A DNA stretch of 64,000 nt from Ascaphus truei (GCA_036426205.1 WSYH01000654.1:62001-126000), one strand, 5' to 3'. Numbered from the stretch's first letter, positions 22,890-32,729 are shown. The notes: generated from the letters alone by a model not told the origin. Made by a program: numbers and translations.

Positions 22890-23280
22890 TTAAAAATAAA
22901 TTCTTTATTCATAAAATAAGCAAAACGCAACATCTCCTTTATTAAAGAATGACAAGTCAAAACATATACTGTACAGTGGGATGGTGTGCAAAACAGTCTG
23001 CACCAGTACAGTCCTTGAGGGCAGCAAACAGGGCTGGTTTTCAGGGTAACCTTTGAAAAACCGTGCCTGTTTGCGGCCCCCAGGGACTAGAATTGTATAT
23101 GACCTGTGTGTGTGGACAGCAAGTTAAAACATTTCTGTATAAATACAAGTAAACAAAATACACAACAATATCTCCTTTATTTAAGTACAGCAGGTCAAAA
23201 CATGTAGATTACAATACAGTTCAGCACAACAGTATGGTCTTACAGAAAGTCCTTGCATTGTTCGTCCATGGCCTTACCTG
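22890..23280 (-). repeat. 3' cassette, copy 1
   Basis: First of three related cassettes (others 23281-23640 and 26096-26455). Each has CTTTATTCATAAAAT, which on the minus strand gives AATAAA, then CTCCTTTATT, and a hairpin core (GGGCAGCAAACAGG paired with CCTGTTTGCGGCCC). In the later two copies a BEN-like gene ends just beyond the cassette; here the gene end is absent or reduced to a short relic near 23240-23275. Confidence 0.6.
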
Positions 23281-23627
23281 TGATTACAAAAAAACTTTAT
23301 TCATAAAATACAGTATACACATGAAACATCTCCTTTATTAAAGAAACATATAAAGTACAGTGGGATGGTGTGCAAAACTGTCAGTCAGACCTGCACCACT
23401 ACAGTCCTCGAGGGCAGCAAACAGGGCAGGTTTTCAGGACAACCTTGAAAAACTGTGCCTGTTTGCGGCCCCCAAGGACTGGAATTGTGCAGGTCCTGTG
23501 TGTGTGGCAGCAAGATAAAACATTTCTGTATAAATACAAGTAAAAAAAACACACAACATCTCCTTTATTTAAGTACAGCAGGTCAAATCATGTAGAGTAC
23601 AATACAGTTCAGCACAACAGTATGGTC

Positions 23628-25084
23628 TTACAGAAAGTCCTCCGCATTGTCCGTCCATGGCCGATTCCTTGCATGGTGCAAAACGCCATTAATGCAGTCT
23701 CGAACGCCTTTCATTACAGGATCTGTAATTGGATAAAAGCGCCGCATTTCATCCCGAATGTTCCGTCTTAAATTGTCAGGAAGTGCCTTTTTTACGTGAT
23801 TTCCGTCGTAGTTCACTTTGAAGGCCCAGTCGCAGTACAACGAGTAGGAACATGGTGCTTAAAAAGTAACAAAGCATACTTGTGGGGTGCACCAGCACTC
23901 TTCACCCTATACTTCTCCATGAGCGCCGGTGGCAGATCGCACAGGGTGATGTCGGGCACCGTATCGATGCGAGCGACTGTAGGTCTTTTGGGAGCGGGTG
24001 TGCTTGAGGTGACGGGCGATGGTAGGTTGTCTGGGAGGAAGCTTTCCTCCGGTCTTGGTTGCCGTGTTGTCTCCTGGCGTGGTCTTGACGGGGTTGTCAT
24101 GTCCTCCTCAACGGCATACATGTACACTACATCTTCTGGTGGAGGGGGTGTGCTTGGTGATGGAAGGGGGTCGAAGGTCCCATTCATCACATCCATGTCA
24201 CCCCCCTGCTCCAGCGTCAGGGAAACAGGGGCATTAACACCGAGCAAATAATGTATGCCCGCTATGTCAGCCTCTATCTTCTCCATCCGTCGATCCATCC
24301 GTTGATCCATATGTTGCATCCGTTGATCCATATCTAGCAACCGTTGATCCATATGTATCATACGTTTATCCATTTGTAGCATCCGTTGCTCCACATTTAG
24401 CATTGTCTCCAGAAGCAGATCTATCTTTGCTAGCACAATAGAGTACCCGGGGAGATCCACACTTATCCCATTCAGCATCCGGTCTAACGAGGTGCTTCTT
24501 GTGCATGGCGTGTGAACATCTGGGTGGATGGGTGCCACGGAGGATGAGATGGGGGTTCCATGGAGAGAAGCGGCAGCGACGTCGAAGAAGAGTGGAGGAA
24601 GTGACCTGTGGATATCTGGTAGAGGAGAAGCGGCAGCGTCGTCGAAGAGGGATTGAGAAAGTGACCTTTGGATTTCCAGGCGAGAAGCAGAGTTGTCTAA
24701 GAGCAAGGGAGAAAGTGACCCGTGGATTTCTGAGGCAGCGTCGTCGGATAGAACTGAAGAAGATGGCCTCTGGGTTTCCGGGAGGGCGGCGGCAGCGTCA
24801 AGAACAAGGGGTGGAGAAGACGGGCTGAAGATTTCCGGGACAGCGGCGGCAGAGTCATCGAAGCGTATGTGAGGAAGTGGTCTGTGGGTTCGATGGGTTG
24901 GCTGCCAATCGTTTTGCGTCGAGAGTACATCACCGTATATCTTCTTGACATAATAAGGCTGACGTCTATGAAAACCCTTAGCCTTTGGGGTCAGCAGAAG
25001 GTTTTCTTTATTGGCCTTAGCCTGTCGCTTTTGCCTTGGCGTGGAAACGGCAACCGCCTTTCACTTTTTCTGCTTGACAGGCAT
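23628..25084 (-). pseudogene. BEN-like coiled-coil gene, copy A (broken)
   Basis: The start ATG (25082-25084) is followed by a stop at codon 8. A 297-codon open part runs at 23813-24706. In order the gene shows: a Lys-rich N-terminus; a five-fold repeat of about 22 residues with the pattern DDAAA-x-PEI-x-RS-x-SP-x-LF; a methionine-rich heptad coiled coil (QRMLQMDKRMIHMDQRLL); a Pro-rich acidic linker; and a C-terminal helical domain (HKYALLLFKHHVP ... RDCINGVLHHARNRPW) resembling a BEN DNA- or protein-interaction domain. A one-base deletion near 23849 shifts the BEN half out of frame. BEN assignment rests on pattern recognition only. AATAAA on the minus strand lies about 60 bases past the stop. 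Confidence 0.6.
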
Positions 25085-25380
25085 GGCAGAGGCGAGTGGG
25101 TTCCTGCGTCCGTAGAATCGGGGTTGCTCCACGGAAGCAGGTGGCACAATGCAGTATCTGGATAAGGGCAAGTTCAGATAAAGATCATCGAGTGGTGGGC
25201 TATGCAACGTGTGTAACCTTTTATGCATGGCGACCAGGTACAGGTGTTGAAAGTGGGCATACTCTAATGTGAGTCATTACCGTATAAATACACATTTTGT
25301 GGATTCACTGCACATTGAATACACATCGACTAAACATCGAATATACATTCTTGTGTTTGTATTTCTTTCTACTCGCAGCA
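25085..25380. promoter_or_regulatory. Divergent intergenic promoter region, unit A
   Basis: Separates the BEN-like gene (leftward) from the HTH ORF (rightward). GTATAAATAC at about 25280 is a TATA box for the rightward transcript. A pyrimidine tract and TACTCGCAG directly before the HTH ATG look like a 3' splice acceptor, so a short untranslated first exon is likely. The same elements occur in unit B at about 28063 and 28165. Confidence 0.55.
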
Positions 25381-25572
25381 ATGCTTGTTAAAAAGATTTC
25401 CAAGGAGCTCAGCATGCGAATTAAGGAGATGTACACGAGCGGACACCGAATTGCTGCTATCCAACGCTGGTTAGCTACTTCTGGCATCGTTGTGCCAGAA
25501 ACCACCGTGAGCTATCATGCACACGGAAAAAACAGAGACCGCAAAAGGGCACCAAGGGTAACTAACGCATAA
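25381..25572 (+). CDS. Small helix-turn-helix ORF, unit A
   Basis: A 63-residue frame. ELSMRIKEMYTSGHRIAAIQ followed by RWLATSG...TTVSYHAHG has the spacing of a homeodomain-like HTH such as those at the N-terminus of Tc1, Pax or resolvase families. The C-terminus is basic (KNRDRKRAPR). AAGGGTAAC near the end is donor-like, so this may be the first coding exon of a larger, now missing protein, possibly a transposase (inference). The start follows an acceptor-like CAG by two bases. The frame is open here but broken in unit B. Confidence 0.45.
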   Translation: MLVKKISKELSMRIKEMYTSGHRIAAIQRWLATSGIVVPETTVSYHAHGKNRDRKRAPRVTNA

Positions 25573-25639
25573 GTATATTTATACAACTTAAAAATAAAAT
25601 AAATTTTTATTTAAATCTAATATTTTTGTTATTTCTGTT

Positions 25640-26004
25640 GATTTATATTACAACAGTATATATATTTTGTATATTTATATTTATATCAGTACAGTATATA
25701 TATTTTGTATATTTATATCAGTACAGTATAGAGTATATATTTTGTATATTTATATTTATATTACAACAGTATATATATTTTGTATATTTATATTTATATC
25801 AGTACAGTATATATATTTTGTATATTTATATTTATATCAGTACAGTATACAGTATATATTTTGTATATTTATATTTATATTACAACAGTATATATATTTT
25901 GTATATTTATATTTATATCAGTACAGTATATATATTTTGTATATTTATATTTATATCAGTACAGTATACAGTATATATTTTGTATATTTATATTTATATT
26001 ACAC
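25640..26004. repeat. AT-rich higher-order tandem array
   Basis: About nine units of roughly 40 bases built on TATATTTTGTATATTTATAT plus a CAGTACAG or CAACAG linker. The linkers alternate so that three units form a larger period of 113-119 bases, beginning at 25651, 25764 and 25883. The long frames over it (up to 212 codons) are artefacts. A shorter version follows unit B at 28425-28540. Confidence 0.85.
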
Positions 26005-26445
26005 AACAACAACAACTCCTTTATTTAAGTACAGCAGGTCAAAACATGTACAGTAGAGTACAATACAGTTCAGCACAACAGTATGGTCTTACCTGTGATT
26101 ACAAAAAAAACTTTATTCATAAAATACAGTATACAAACGAAACATCTCCTTTATTAATGAAACATATACAGTACAGTGGGATGGTGCGCAAAACTGTCAG
26201 TCAGACCTGCACCACTACAATCCTTGAGGGCAGCAAACAGGGCGGGTTTTCAGGTAACCTTTGAAAACCGTGCCTGTTTGCGGCCCCGAGGGACTGGAAT
26301 TGTGCAGGTCGTATGTGTGTGAACAGCAAGTTAAAACATTTCTGTATAAATACAAGTAAAAAAACACACAACAACATCTCCTTTATTTAAGTACAGCAGG
26401 TCAAATCATGTACAGTACAATACAGTTCAGCACAACAGTATGGTC

Positions 26446-27867
26446 TTACAGAAAGTCCTCCACATTGTCCGTCCATGGCCGATTTCTTGCATGGCGCAAA
26501 ACGCCATTAATGCAGTCTCGAATGCCTTTCATTACAGGATCTGTAATTGGATAAAAGCGCCGCATTTCATCCCGAATTTTCTTTCTTAAATTGGCAGGAA
26601 GCGCCTTTTTAACGCGATTTCGTTCGTAGTTCACTTTGAAGGCCCAGTCGCAGTACAACGAGTAGGGAACATGGTGCTTAAAAAGTAACAAGGCATACTT
26701 GTGGGTTGCACCAGCACTCTTCACCCTATACTGTTCCATGAGCGCCGGTGGAAGATCGCACAGGGTGATGTCGGGCACCATATCAATGCGAGCGAATGTA
26801 GGTCTTTTGGGAGCGGGTGTGCTTGAGGCGACGGCGATGGTAGGTTGTCTGGGAGGAAGCTTTCCTCCGGTCTTGGTCGCCGTGTTGTCTCCTGGCGTGG
26901 TCTTGACGGGGTTGTCATGTCCTCCTCAATGGCATACATACTGGTGGAGGGGGTGCGCTTGGTGATGGAAGGGAGTCGAAGGTCCCATTCATCACATCCA
27001 TGTCACCCCCCTGCTCCAGCGTCGGGGAAACAGGGGCATTAACACCGAGCAAATAATGTATGCCCGCTATGTCAGCCTCTATCTTCTCCATCCGTCGATC
27101 CATCCGTCGATCCATATGTTGCATCTGTTGATCCATATGTATCATCCGTTGATCCATTTGTAGCATCCGTTGCTCCACATTTAGCATTCTCTCCAGAAGC
27201 AGATCTATCTTTGCTAGCACAATAGAATTCCCGGGGAGATCCACAGTTATCCCATTCAGCATCCGGTCTAATGAGCTGCTTCTTGTGCATGGCGTGTGAA
27301 CATCTGGGTGGATGGGTGCATGGAGGATGAGATGGGGGTTCCATGGAGAGAAGCGGCAGCGACAACGAAGAAGAGTGGAGGAGGTGACCTGTGGATATCC
27401 GGTAGAGGAGAAGCGGCAGCGTTGTCGAAGAGGGATGGAGAAAGTGACCTTTGGATTTCCGGGCGAGAAGCAGAGTCATCTAAGAGCAAAGGAGAAAGTG
27501 ACCCGTGGATTTCAGAGGCAGCGTCGTTGAATAGAACTGGAGAAGATGGCCTGTGGATTTCCGTGAGGGCGGCGGCAGCGTCAAGGACGAGGGATGGAGA
27601 AGACGGGCTGAAGATTTCCGGGACAGCGGCGGCAGAGTCGTCGAAGCGTATGTGAGGAAGTGGTCTGCAGGTTCGATGGGTTGGCTGCCAATTGTTTTGC
27701 GTTGAGAGTACATCACCGTATATCTTCTTGACATAATAAGGCTGACGTCTATCAAAACCCTTAGACTTTGGAGTCAGCAGAAGGTTTTCTTTATTGGCCT
27801 TAGCCTGTTGCTTTTGCCTTGGCGTGGAAACGGCAACCGCCTTTCGCTTTTTCTGCTTGACAGGCAC
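26446..27867 (-). pseudogene. BEN-like coiled-coil gene, copy B (broken)
   Basis: Same architecture as copy A. The N-terminal 199 codons are open (27268-27867), reading through the position where copy A has a stop, but the initiator codon is GTG here rather than ATG. A one-base deletion near 27320 breaks the frame before the coiled coil, which is open in 26915-27262 (EQRMLQMDQRMIHMDQQMQH). Another deletion near 26830 precedes the BEN-like domain, open at 26446-26781 (HKYALLLFKHHVPYSLYCDW, RDCINGVLRHARNRPW). Both copies are disabled at different places, so the ancestral gene was intact before or after duplication. Confidence 0.6.
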
Positions 27868-28168
27868 GGCAGAGGCGAGTGGGTTCCTGCATCCGTAGAA
27901 TCAGGGTTGATCCATGGAAGCAGGTGGCACAATTCAGTATCTGGACAAGGGCAAGTTCAGATAAAGATCATCGAGTGGTGGGCTATGCAAAGTGTGTAAC
28001 CTTTAATGCATGGCGACCAGGTACAGGTGTTGAAAGTGGGCGTACGCAAATGTGAGTCATTATCGTATAAATACACCATCCATTTTGTGGATTCACTGCA
28101 CATTGAATACACATCGACTAAACATCGAATATATATTCTTGTGTTTGTATTTCTTTCTACTCGCAGCA
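27868..28168. promoter_or_regulatory. Divergent intergenic promoter region, unit B
   Basis: Counterpart of 25085-25380. CGTATAAATACACC at about 28065 carries the TATA box, and TACTCGCAG precedes the HTH start. Sequence is well conserved with unit A. Confidence 0.5.
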
Positions 28169-28350
28169 ATGCCTGTTAAAAAGATTTCCAAGGAGCTCAG
28201 CATGCGAATTAAGGACATGTACACGAGCAGACACCGAATTGCTGCTATCCAACTATCCAATGCTGGTTAGCTACTTCTGGCACCGTGAGCTATCATGCAC
28301 ACGGAAAAAACAGAGACCGCAAAAGGGCACCAAGGGTAACTAACGCGTAA
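28169..28350 (+). pseudogene. Small helix-turn-helix ORF, unit B (broken)
   Basis: Begins like unit A (KKISKELSMRIKDMYTSRHR) but an internal duplication (CTATCCAA) and a loss of about 11 bases remove the second half of the helix-turn-helix and introduce a stop at about 28268. The downstream CGCGTAAGTAT is a strong splice-donor match that is weaker in unit A (CGCATAAGTAT). Confidence 0.5.
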
Positions 28351-28589
28351 GTATATTTATACAACTTTAAAAAAAAATTAATTTTAATTTAAATCAAATA
28401 TTATTGTTATTTCTGTTGATTTATATTACAACAGTATTTATATATTTTGTAGATTTATATTAGTACAGTATACAGTATATATTTTGTAGATTTATATTTA
28501 TATTACAACAGTATATATATTTTGTATATTTATATATAAATTTTATATTGCTGCATACTAATAAAACAATATATTTTGTTTTATCTGTA

Positions 28590-29370
28590 TATAGACACAC
28601 AAAAATTTGTGAGACGTCTAACCCTCAAAAAGTACTTTATGAAAGACGCTGTAAGTAGGGAGGCCATCCAGGCGAGCAATAATCATAGTGACATCCAGTT
28701 GATTCCACCAAATAAATTCAAAAGACCTTCTGTCTTTTATCATAAACATATTAAAGGCCACTTTATAGATACATTTACTGAATTAGTTATTCAGGACATG
28801 GAGAAGGCAACTAGTGAGTTTAGATTTCAGAAACAAAATTTAAGTAAACTAGAAATAGATGCTGTTAAGAGTCTAGAGAGTAACACACAAATTGTAATTA
28901 AATCTGCTGACAAGGGGGGCGGTATTGTCATCATGGACTCGACGTATTACAAGACAGAGTCCATGAGAATTTTAAGTGATCTGGGGTGGAAATGAGGCAA
29001 ATTTGCGTAAATTCCAACAGTATCTTAATAATAATAATCTGAATCTGAAATTCAAATTTAACACCAGTCCACTCACTATTGATTTTCTAGACCTAACTTT
29101 GTTTATTGAGAAGGGTTCTATTGAGACCAAGACCTTCTATTAAAAAGTTGATGCGAATACATACCTGTTAGCATCAAGTAACCATAATCCTAGATGGATT
29201 AACAATATTCCCAAGGGCCAGTTTTTAAGAACAAAACGTAATTGCTCTCAGACAGCAATATTTAACACACAGGCCAATGAACTAAAAAATAAATTCTTTG
29301 AAAGGGAATATAGTCATAATAAGGTAATGAGGGCACTAGAAGCAGCTAGAAATACAAATAGTTATAAACA
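28590..29370 (+). pseudogene. Penelope-like element fragment, RT core deleted
   Basis: The first part has KFVRRLTLKKYF, FKRPSVFYHKHIKGHF and VIKSADKGGGIVIMDSTYY, the N-terminal RT blocks of PLEs. From about 29000 it jumps to EANLRKFQQYL, TIDFLDLTLFIEKGS and NPRWINNIPKGQFLRTKRNC, which lie after the catalytic centre. The intervening several hundred bases, including the YIDD region, are missing. It is a different PLE family from the copy that starts just downstream, which appears to have landed in or beside it. Confidence 0.75.
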
Positions 29371-29412
29371 TAGACAGAGGACACTTTACAGGACTCTAAT
29401 AATAAGGACTTT

Positions 29413-30339
29413 GTGTTCAATTACCTTGATTATGGTGCAAGAACAAAGAAAGCACAGAGAGTGTTTGATGATAATGCAGAGGTGGAATGTGAGGACCTTT
29501 CGGATTTGCATGATTACTTCTTGAGGCTGGAAAAACTATTGATTGTTGATACAAGACTATGGTGGGACATTATCTCCCTTGAAAACTATGCAAGAGTCAA
29601 ACGTATCCCTAGGGGACTCAGGATTAAGAAGTCCCCTACGTTTGGGTTTCCTAGTCAAGAGTTTGAAACTAATTGGAAAACCATTCTGAACGAATGCTCA
29701 TTCAAACTTATTGATCTTATTTTAACACTCAAAAATAAGGAAAAATCAGGGGTACGAATTGAGATAAAAACCTTGCAAACAAAATTGTCCAAATTTTCTA
29801 AAATGGAAGGTTTCAAGGAAAGTGATAAAAAACTGGCCCTGTTTGTTAAAGAGGCAGAGAAGGAGATAATGGGAAAGAAAGATGTAAAGTTCTCACGTGA
29901 TAAAATGGACTATGAGAAAAAACAAGTTTACTCATGGGAAAGAATAGTGCAGCCAAGAAGAGGGAGTAGGGACCAACAGTCCGGTTTCTCTACACCTGGC
30001 AGATCCAGAAGCAATTCCTGGTCACAAAAATCAATTTTGAAGAAAACCTCTTCACCTAATGAAGCTCAAAATGTTGAGTCTGAGTTGTCATACTCAGATA
30101 ATGCCAGTCATTCTGTTTCATTCTTTTCACAACAAGGAAGTAATTTTCCCTATCAAGAGAGACCTAAAGAGCAACGCCAGCAGGGAGCAAGGTCTCGTTA
30201 TGAACAACCTACTGGGTCATCAGAGGCCTATGATGAGGGTCCCTCAACGAGCTATTCGTCAAAAAACAAAAAACGACGAGAAGGGGGAAGAGGAAATCAG
30301 GGAAAAGGAGCACCACACAAACGGAAAAAGAACTTTTGA
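29413..30339 (+). CDS. PLE upstream ORF (ORF1-like)
   Basis: A 308-codon frame. The first two-thirds is charged and predicted helical (LRLEKLLIVDTRLWWDIISL, SGVRIEIKTLQTKLSKF), probably coiled coil. The last third is Ser/Gln/Arg-rich and ends in a very basic tail (KNKKRREGGRGNQGKG, HKRKKNF), as expected for nucleic-acid binding or nuclear import. The frame is open upstream of the ATG for about 15 more codons without another start. Its TGA (30337-30339) overlaps the RT frame, which lies in the -1 register. I do not recognise a named domain; its position suggests an RNA-binding partner of the RT. Confidence 0.65.
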   Translation: MFNYLDYGARTKKAQRVFDDNAEVECEDLSDLHDYFLRLEKLLIVDTRLWWDIISLENYARVKRIPRGLRIKKSPTFGFPSQEFETNWKTILNECSFKLIDLILTLKNKEKSGVRIEIKTLQTKLSKFSKMEGFKESDKKLALFVKEAEKEIMGKKDVKFSRDKMDYEKKQVYSWERIVQPRRGSRDQQSGFSTPGRSRSNSWSQKSILKKTSSPNEAQNVESELSYSDNASHSVSFFSQQGSNFPYQERPKEQRQQGARSRYEQPTGSSEAYDEGPSTSYSSKNKKRREGGRGNQGKGAPHKRKKNF

Positions 30340-32729
30340 ATGGTGTCATCAATTTATCAAATGTTGAACTTTCCTCAGATGAACTTTCTCTCTTAACTAA
30401 AGGGTTAAAGTTCGCACCAGAGTGTAAATTCAATATTTTTGACACTGTAATTGATTTACATAAATTTATTCGAAAATGCACCTTAAAAAAGTTCTATGAC
30501 GCTAGAAGTTCTAATACCAGTGTTTCACATACTTTTAATGTTGAGGATGCTGTTAACCCCTGTTTATCCTTTAAGGAACACTGTACCATCCAAGACTTGG
30601 AAGAACTAGGGGGTGATCCGGTGGATGAGTTCAACCCAGATAACTTCTTGGGGAGAAGACCATCGGGTCTCAAGAAAAGGTCCCTGTTTTTTCCCACTTT
30701 TATGAAAGGGAAATACCTATCTACTTTTGAGAGTCTAGTGGAGAGGGACCTCATGCTTCTAGAAAAGGGCTTCACTTTTGATACCCCGCGTTATACGCAT
30801 TATAAAGATAATCTCACTAGAGGTGAAAGTATTGCACTAGATGAACTTAAGAAGAACAAAAACTTGATTATTAAAAATGCGGACAAGGGGGGAGCAGTGG
30901 TGGTGCAGCATAGGGATGACTATCACAGGGAGGCTTTAAGACAGCTCTGTGATACTTGCTCCTATGCTGCACTAACAACAGACCCCACCAAGAGATTTCA
31001 GGGGGAACTAAAATTACTCATTGATGAAGGGACTATGTTATTTGTTCTTGACGAGAACGAGAGAGAGTTCTTATTTAATGCTACCCCGACTGTTGCAGTG
31101 TTTCACCATCTCCCGAAGATTCATAGAACTTTGATCCACCCTCCGGGGAGGCCTATAATATCCAGTATTGGATCTTTGGGAGATGGTGTCTCACGCTATG
31201 TCGACCGGTTCTTACAACCGATTGTGAAGTCTCTGCCCTCTTTCATACTTGATAGTGGAGACCTCCTGACATATATTGATCAAATTGTATGGAAACCTAA
31301 TATGATCTGGGTTACTCTGGACGTGACGTCCTTGTACACAATGATTACACATGAGCATGGATTATCAGCTGTTGGTCATTTTCTTTCCCGCACAGATATG
31401 TCACCAGCACAGACAACATTTTTATTAGATTCTATTCACTTTTTATTAACGCACAATTATTTTTTGTTTGATGGGGTTCACTATCTCCAAACACGTGGTA
31501 CAGCCATGGGAACGAGCTTCGCTCCCAGTTACGCCAACCTCTTCATGGGGTGGTGGGAGTCTGTCCACGTGTTTGGAGATGGGAACAAATTTAGGGAGCA
31601 CATTTTCTTTTACAAACGTTTTATTGACGATCTCATTTTCATTTGGGAGGGTGATATCACTTCACTTTTATCTTTTATTAACACTTTAAATATTAATATT
31701 TATAACCTCAATTTCACGTACACATATAATCACCATCACATTCACTATTTAGATTTATACTTATACATTGACATGAATTTATCTATTCAATCCGACATTT
31801 ATCGCAAATCTAATTCACGGAATACTTTCCTACGTGCCAACAGCTGTCATCCAGGGCCCCTCCTGAAAGGTATCCCGAAGGGCCAATTCATTCGCCTACG
31901 GCGCAATTGTTCCAATGAGGAAGACTATAATGAACGTGTAAAAGAAATGTTTGATCGTTTTGTGCAACGGGGCTACAAACCAGATGATTTAAATAGGGCA
32001 ATTGAGGAGGTCTCATCTACCAATAGATCAGAACTATTCCACTGCTCAAAGAGAGGCTTAAGATTTAATTATACACCCCTGTTTATTACCTCATTTAGCT
32101 CTCAAGCTGAACAAGTCAGATATATTCTTAAAAAACATTGGTCGGTACTCTCCCTGGACCCTACATTAAAACAATATATTACTGGAGGTCCTAATATTGT
32201 TTATAGGAAGGCCAAGACGGTTGCGAATTCTCTGACCCCAAGTCTCTTCTCCTCACAAACGACACATTGTAATACAGCTCCTAATGGTTCTTTCCCTTGT
32301 GGGAATTGCAAAATCTGTGGCTATATCAATAAATCAAACAAATGTTTATCCAGTCAAACTGGAAAATCTCATGCCACTAGATCATTTATCAACTGCAAAT
32401 CCACATATATTGTCTACCTCATCACTTGCGGGTGCGGCAGCCAATATGTTGGAAGAACCATTAGGAACCTTAAAGTGCGAATAATGGAGCATATCCGACT
32501 GATCTCCAAAGGGAATCTGGACCACCCTGTCCCTAAACACTTCACCAACTGCAGCAAAGGTGGACTAAAAAACTTTAAATTTCAAGGTATTGAGTCCATT
32601 CAGATGTCACCCAGAGGGGGTGATAGAGTTAAAAAGCTTGATCAACGTGAGGCATTCTGGATCTTCACATTAAGAACCAGGGTGCCTCACGGTATGAATA
32701 TCGATTGGGACCTTTCCCACTTTCTATAG
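30336..32729 (+). CDS. PLE reverse transcriptase / GIY-YIG endonuclease
   Basis: A 797-codon open frame. The N-terminal PLE block includes LIIKNADKGGAVVVQHRDDY. RT motifs follow: VTLDVTSLYTMITHEHG, GTAMGTSFAPSYANLFMGWW and YKRFIDDLIFIWEG, with the catalytic pair at about Asp431-Asp432. A Cys-rich knuckle (FPCGNCKICGY) precedes YIVYLITCGCGSQ-YVGRT (about 691-707), the GIY-YIG nuclease core, and EHIRL after it. This arrangement fits the GIY-YIG-bearing PLEs, probably Neptune-like. The frame has no ATG before codon 123; it opens with TTG inside the stop of the upstream ORF, so translation probably needs a -1 shift or other recoding. Product acts in target-primed reverse transcription. Confidence 0.88.
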   Translation: MNGVINLSNVELSSDELSLLTKGLKFAPECKFNIFDTVIDLHKFIRKCTLKKFYDARSSNTSVSHTFNVEDAVNPCLSFKEHCTIQDLEELGGDPVDEFNPDNFLGRRPSGLKKRSLFFPTFMKGKYLSTFESLVERDLMLLEKGFTFDTPRYTHYKDNLTRGESIALDELKKNKNLIIKNADKGGAVVVQHRDDYHREALRQLCDTCSYAALTTDPTKRFQGELKLLIDEGTMLFVLDENEREFLFNATPTVAVFHHLPKIHRTLIHPPGRPIISSIGSLGDGVSRYVDRFLQPIVKSLPSFILDSGDLLTYIDQIVWKPNMIWVTLDVTSLYTMITHEHGLSAVGHFLSRTDMSPAQTTFLLDSIHFLLTHNYFLFDGVHYLQTRGTAMGTSFAPSYANLFMGWWESVHVFGDGNKFREHIFFYKRFIDDLIFIWEGDITSLLSFINTLNINIYNLNFTYTYNHHHIHYLDLYLYIDMNLSIQSDIYRKSNSRNTFLRANSCHPGPLLKGIPKGQFIRLRRNCSNEEDYNERVKEMFDRFVQRGYKPDDLNRAIEEVSSTNRSELFHCSKRGLRFNYTPLFITSFSSQAEQVRYILKKHWSVLSLDPTLKQYITGGPNIVYRKAKTVANSLTPSLFSSQTTHCNTAPNGSFPCGNCKICGYINKSNKCLSSQTGKSHATRSFINCKSTYIVYLITCGCGSQYVGRTIRNLKVRIMEHIRLISKGNLDHPVPKHFTNCSKGGLKNFKFQGIESIQMSPRGGDRVKKLDQREAFWIFTLRTRVPHGMNIDWDLSHFL

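Larger units (their letters stand above)
23281..25650. repeat. Tandem duplication unit A
   Basis: Copy A of a 2.8-kb unit holding the 3' cassette, the BEN-like gene (minus), the divergent intergenic region and the small helix-turn-helix ORF (plus). Corresponding points in unit B lie 2.79-2.82 kb further right: the cassette start 23281 matches 26095, the BEN stop region 23628 matches 26446, and the HTH start 25381 matches 28169. Scattered substitutions and indels show an old duplication. Confidence 0.8.
26096..28440. repeat. Tandem duplication unit B
   Basis: Second copy of the 2.8-kb unit described for 23281-25650, in the same orientation. Relative to unit A it has lost a 13-base piece near 26940, one 21-base coiled-coil repeat, and single bases near 26830 and 27320. 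Confidence 0.8.

Noticed and set aside
25626..26264. Open frames up to 212 codons rich in Tyr, Ile and Phe
   Set aside because: They run along the AT-rich tandem array in all three forward frames; the repetitive protein is a by-product of the repeat.
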